Of a stretch of DNA of 8,002 nt, positions 5,309-8,002 are shown piece by piece. Position numbers and translations under genes: made by a program. Source of the DNA: Planctomycetota bacterium (GTDB lineage: Bacteria > Planctomycetota > Phycisphaerae > UBA1845); contig JADFRO010000125.1 of the NCBI GenBank assembly GCA_022561255.1, positions 1 to 8,002 of the forward strand, given 5' to 3'. Below the pieces are notes generated by a model. It was not told the DNA's origin and ran no database searches. It saw nothing but the letters and a program-made list of their open reading frames with translations. The stretch's first letter is position 1. Every line of letters starts with the position of its first letter.

Positions 5309-8002
5309 ATGCGTCTGAAGTTGCTTCTTTGCGCTGCATCTTTGGTCGCCCCGCTGGTCGTTGCACGCCACGCCGCCTCCGAGGAACGCAAGTTCTCCGT
5401 GATGCTGGCGCACTCGCCCAAGGCTTTCGTCGGCGCAGACGGTCGTCCCGGGCTCCCGCCCGACGGGTTATTCAACGTCGAGACGATCAACAAGGACTAT
5501 TTCGACACGACGAATCCCGACATCGATTCATTCGCCGAGTATTGGGAAGAGATCAGCTACGGCGATGTGATTGTAACCGGCAGAACCTTTGGATGGGTTA
5601 CGCTTCCCTGGGCGTTCGAGCCGGATGCGCCGAACGCTCCAGCCCGACCGTCGCCGGCGGACTTTATCAATCTACGCCTCTCCCGCATGACTTCCGAAGG
5701 GACGTTTGTCCCAGAACCTTTCGCCTACGGCGCGGGCGAGGATTTTTGCGATACTCACGCCAGTGGGGACAGTAGCTTCGAAGTGGGTCCTGCGGACTGC
5801 GGAGCGCTCATTATCAGGGATCTCGTCGGCACGCCACCGGGACCACCGCCCGCGCCTCCGCGGCGCGGACCGGGAATGCCCGATGTCGCGGCAGTGGGTA
5901 TCAATGTGTGGACGCCCGGTGAGCGTTTCCTCGACGTCGACGGCGACAACCGGTGGGATGGGATCGACGAACTCAACGACATGATGTGTCACGGGCTTAA
6001 CGGCTGCACCGGCATCTGCGCGCCCAGCGTGTGCGAGTTCAGCGCTGTATTCTGTGACACCAGCCCGTCGACTTCGATTTCTTCACGGGTGGAGTGCGCG
6101 CCAGGTGAGAGATGCGTGGTCGCTCGGGGTACGTGCAGTGATACGGGCGCTTTTTGCGTGACCAGCGCGCACTGCCCGGCTGGAACATGTAGCACCGGGG
6201 CAGCGAGCGAGCGACCCTGCGGCGGCGGCAACGTTGTGAAATGTACGGTCGGAAGGTGCAGTGATACGGGATTCGCCTGCGTAGACCCTGCGGATTGCCT
6301 CACTGGAACATGTGTCAACGAGACCTGCGGTGATCCCGAAGGGAGCGGCCCGCGTGGTTGCGACACGCCCGGCTGCGGGGACCTGGCGGGATTTGCAAGA
6401 GATTTTGATGGCGACGATTTCAGGAACGACGGTAACTGCGAAGTCGCGGAGCGCATCCCCTGCAATATCAGCGCCCAATGCCCGCAGCTAGACGCTAACA
6501 CGCCGGGCGTATGCTTGCCTTCCGGCGTGTGCCGGGCGACGAACTGCCGTGAGGATGACGGAATCATTGACCTTCCTGATTGCTGCAGTCAGGAGGGTGA
6601 GCCGCAGGCGGCCTGCATTGAAGATGGCGGGGTCGATATCATTGCGGACCCGGAGGCGGAAGGCATCACCTGCGGCACGCTGATCCCCTGCTGTGAGTTC
6701 GACGCCGGCGGCGACGGCGGCGGCGGAGGCGACGGTGACAACGTGATCGATGTTCCCGAGCCGTTTGAGGACTACATGATCCGTTGGGAGCCCACCGGCG
6801 CAAGCAGCCCCGCCGTTTGGGTGATCGTTGACAGCGAATATGTTCGGAACAACTATCCCGGAGACGTGGAAGCACTGATCCGGCGCACCGGCAACGGCTA
6901 TTACGACTCGCCGGACCTGTTCATGGACAACGGCAGCACCAAGATGATGCAGGACGCCGGCAACGATCGCTTCGCTTGGCATACCCCCAAACCGGGAAGG
7001 CGGAAGTTCAGTCCAAACCCATCGGTGCGCGACAGCGCGTATGAAACGGAAGAGGCCTGGTTTGATCCGTTCTGGACCGATCGGTACGGTTCGACCGTCC
7101 CGACCTGGCCGGGCGGCGACAGCCCGAACGTGGGGCGCAACAGTCCGGTCATTCGGCCGTTCGATCCCGACGAGCCGGTTCCGCAAGCCGTGGGCGGTAC
7201 GCCCGGAAGGCGCTGGTTTAAGCCGAACCGCGGCGGGTGGAACGGACGTGGACGCGGGACCGGCGAAGACGACCGTTTCGTGGATCTAGACCTCGGTGGG
7301 GACGACCCCGACGGTACCATTCTTCCGGAGGAGACGTTCGGCTATTTCGACGGATGGGTCGAGCACGACGATCTCGCGTCGTCGAAGTACCACCGCACGG
7401 GCGACAAGCGCCTCGGCGAGATCACCTCGCCCACTAGCGACACAGTTGCTCTGGTGGGTTCGAGCGGAGCGTTGACTGCGATCTTCGGCCTCGATCTTGG
7501 GACGCACAATCCTAACACGGTTCCCGTCCTTGACAACTTCTGCGTGGCGGCTGGCCCCGGCGCGATTAACATCCACGGTGAGAAGGGTTTTGACGCGGGT
7601 GACGTTTGCATCTTGGAGTGGCTCACCTGGCGGACCGACGGAACAAGTCCGACGATTGCGACGCAATGGGAGATCGACAACGGTCGCTACCATCCCTTTG
7701 CGGGCCCACGGCGATGCGATAACAACTCGTCGCGGACCTGTGCGAGCGACGCAAATTGTCAATCCGGAGGAAAGTGTATCGCTGGTTCACTTGGCGTTGG
7801 CTTTAGGGACTACAACCTCGACGGAATGATCGATCAGGGCGAGGTCCGTCCGGAGCTGTCGGAGAACTACTCCGTCGATTCCGATCCGTTTACCCCCGAC
7901 GACGGGACAGCTTCCAGCTATCCGTTCAACCGTCGGCGGTTGGTGGAGGATGTGGTTGAGGCGCTGGACGCCTCGGTCGACTGGAACGAATTCGCCGACG
8001 GG
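5309..8002 (+). CDS. Large secreted protein with M6-metalloprotease-like N terminus and Cys-rich modules (cut by right edge)
   Basis: The frame is open for 898 codons to the window edge. ATG 5309 has GGAAAGG (5292-5298) upstream; an in-frame ATG at 5279 with GGGAG (5264-5268) is an alternative adding ten residues. Residues 1 to about 22 are a signal peptide. Residues 28-105 carry the M6-peptidase N-terminal pattern: FNVETINKDYF, SFAEYWEEISYGDVIVTG (74-91) and GWVTLP. A Pro-rich linker follows (174-194). Residues 227-462 are Cys-rich, with two copies of C-x6-C-x5-C-x4-C at 276-294 and 317-335, and a related module at 803-823. Asp-rich calcium-type loops lie at 209-221 (DVDGDNRWDGIDE), about 365-378 and 834-845 (DYNLDGMIDQGE, dockerin-like). 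A Gly/Asp linker spans 466-478. Residues 650-800 contain FGYFDGWVEHDDL, which I cannot assign. No HExxH zinc motif occurs in the visible part, so protease activity is unproven. The protein is probably extracellular and stabilised by disulfides and calcium. Confidence 0.8.
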   Translation, partial: MRLKLLLCAASLVAPLVVARHAASEERKFSVMLAHSPKAFVGADGRPGLPPDGLFNVETINKDYFDTTNPDIDSFAEYWEEISYGDVIVTGRTFGWVTLPWAFEPDAPNAPARPSPADFINLRLSRMTSEGTFVPEPFAYGAGEDFCDTHASGDSSFEVGPADCGALIIRDLVGTPPGPPPAPPRRGPGMPDVAAVGINVWTPGERFLDVDGDNRWDGIDELNDMMCHGLNGCTGICAPSVCEFSAVFCDTSPSTSISSRVECAPGERCVVARGTCSDTGAFCVTSAHCPAGTCSTGAASERPCGGGNVVKCTVGRCSDTGFACVDPADCLTGTCVNETCGDPEGSGPRGCDTPGCGDLAGFARDFDGDDFRNDGNCEVAERIPCNISAQCPQLDANTPGVCLPSGVCRATNCREDDGIIDLPDCCSQEGEPQAACIEDGGVDIIADPEAEGITCGTLIPCCEFDAGGDGGGGGDGDNVIDVPEPFEDYMIRWEPTGASSPAVWVIVDSEYVRNNYPGDVEALIRRTGNGYYDSPDLFMDNGSTKMMQDAGNDRFAWHTPKPGRRKFSPNPSVRDSAYETEEAWFDPFWTDRYGSTVPTWPGGDSPNVGRNSPVIRPFDPDEPVPQAVGGTPGRRWFKPNRGGWNGRGRGTGEDDRFVDLDLGGDDPDGTILPEETFGYFDGWVEHDDLASSKYHRTGDKRLGEITSPTSDTVALVGSSGALTAIFGLDLGTHNPNTVPVLDNFCVAAGPGAINIHGEKGFDAGDVCILEWLTWRTDGTSPTIATQWEIDNGRYHPFAGPRRCDNNSSRTCASDANCQSGGKCIAGSLGVGFRDYNLDGMIDQGEVRPELSENYSVDSDPFTPDDGTASSYPFNRRRLVEDVVEALDASVDWNEFADG
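6133..6313 (+). repeat. Internal 123-nt offset duplication encoding a Cys module
   Basis: The 15-mer GTGCAGTGATACGGG occurs at 6133-6147 and again at 6256-6270. TGGAACATGT occurs at 6181-6190 and 6304-6313. Both pairs are offset by exactly 123 bases, that is 41 codons, so the pieces belong to one in-frame tandem duplication. Each copy encodes CSDTG and then C-x5-C-x4-C. DNA identity is retained in patches, so the duplication is moderately recent or is kept similar. Confidence 0.7.

Overview
The window looks like chromosomal DNA of a planctomycete-type bacterium. It is GC-rich, its genes are sparse and separately promoted, most of its proteins are exported, and families frequent in that phylum are present: a parallel beta-helix protein, a lipoprotein with beta-sandwich-like modules, and a very large secreted protein with Asp-rich calcium loops and Cys-rich modules. 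The assignment rests on style and family recognition, not on a marker gene.

Layout. (1) 1-591, minus strand: N-terminal 197 residues of a secreted right-handed beta-helix protein, running off the left edge. (2) 592-1080: a long non-coding stretch with several hairpins, a very strong rho-independent terminator reading rightward (924-962) that belongs to no visible protein gene, a perfect 15-bp palindrome (972-986), and a folded leader in front of the next gene. (3) 1081-2160, plus: a 359-residue acidic, Thr/Ser/Asp-rich protein of unknown function. (4) 2198-3601, minus: MurD, the D-glutamate-adding ligase of peptidoglycan synthesis, convergent with the previous gene. (5) 3602-3962: a divergent control region with a candidate murD promoter on the minus strand and a near-consensus sigma70-type promoter on the plus strand. 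(6) 3963-4823, plus: a 286-residue lipoprotein. (7) 4824-5308: a second near-consensus promoter and a long structured leader. (8) 5309-8002, plus: the first 898 residues of a giant secreted protein with an M6-metalloprotease-like N terminus, running off the right edge without reaching a catalytic motif.

Functionally the window mixes one housekeeping cell-wall enzyme with three exported proteins and one unknown. No operon is evident: every gene is separated from the next by a strand switch or by its own promoter region. Nothing here forms a recognisable multi-gene system such as defence, CRISPR or a mobile element. The parts most worth following up are the orphan terminator with mutually exclusive stems (about 748-962), the folded leader at 1010-1076, and the internally duplicated Cys module and displaced catalytic site of the large protein.
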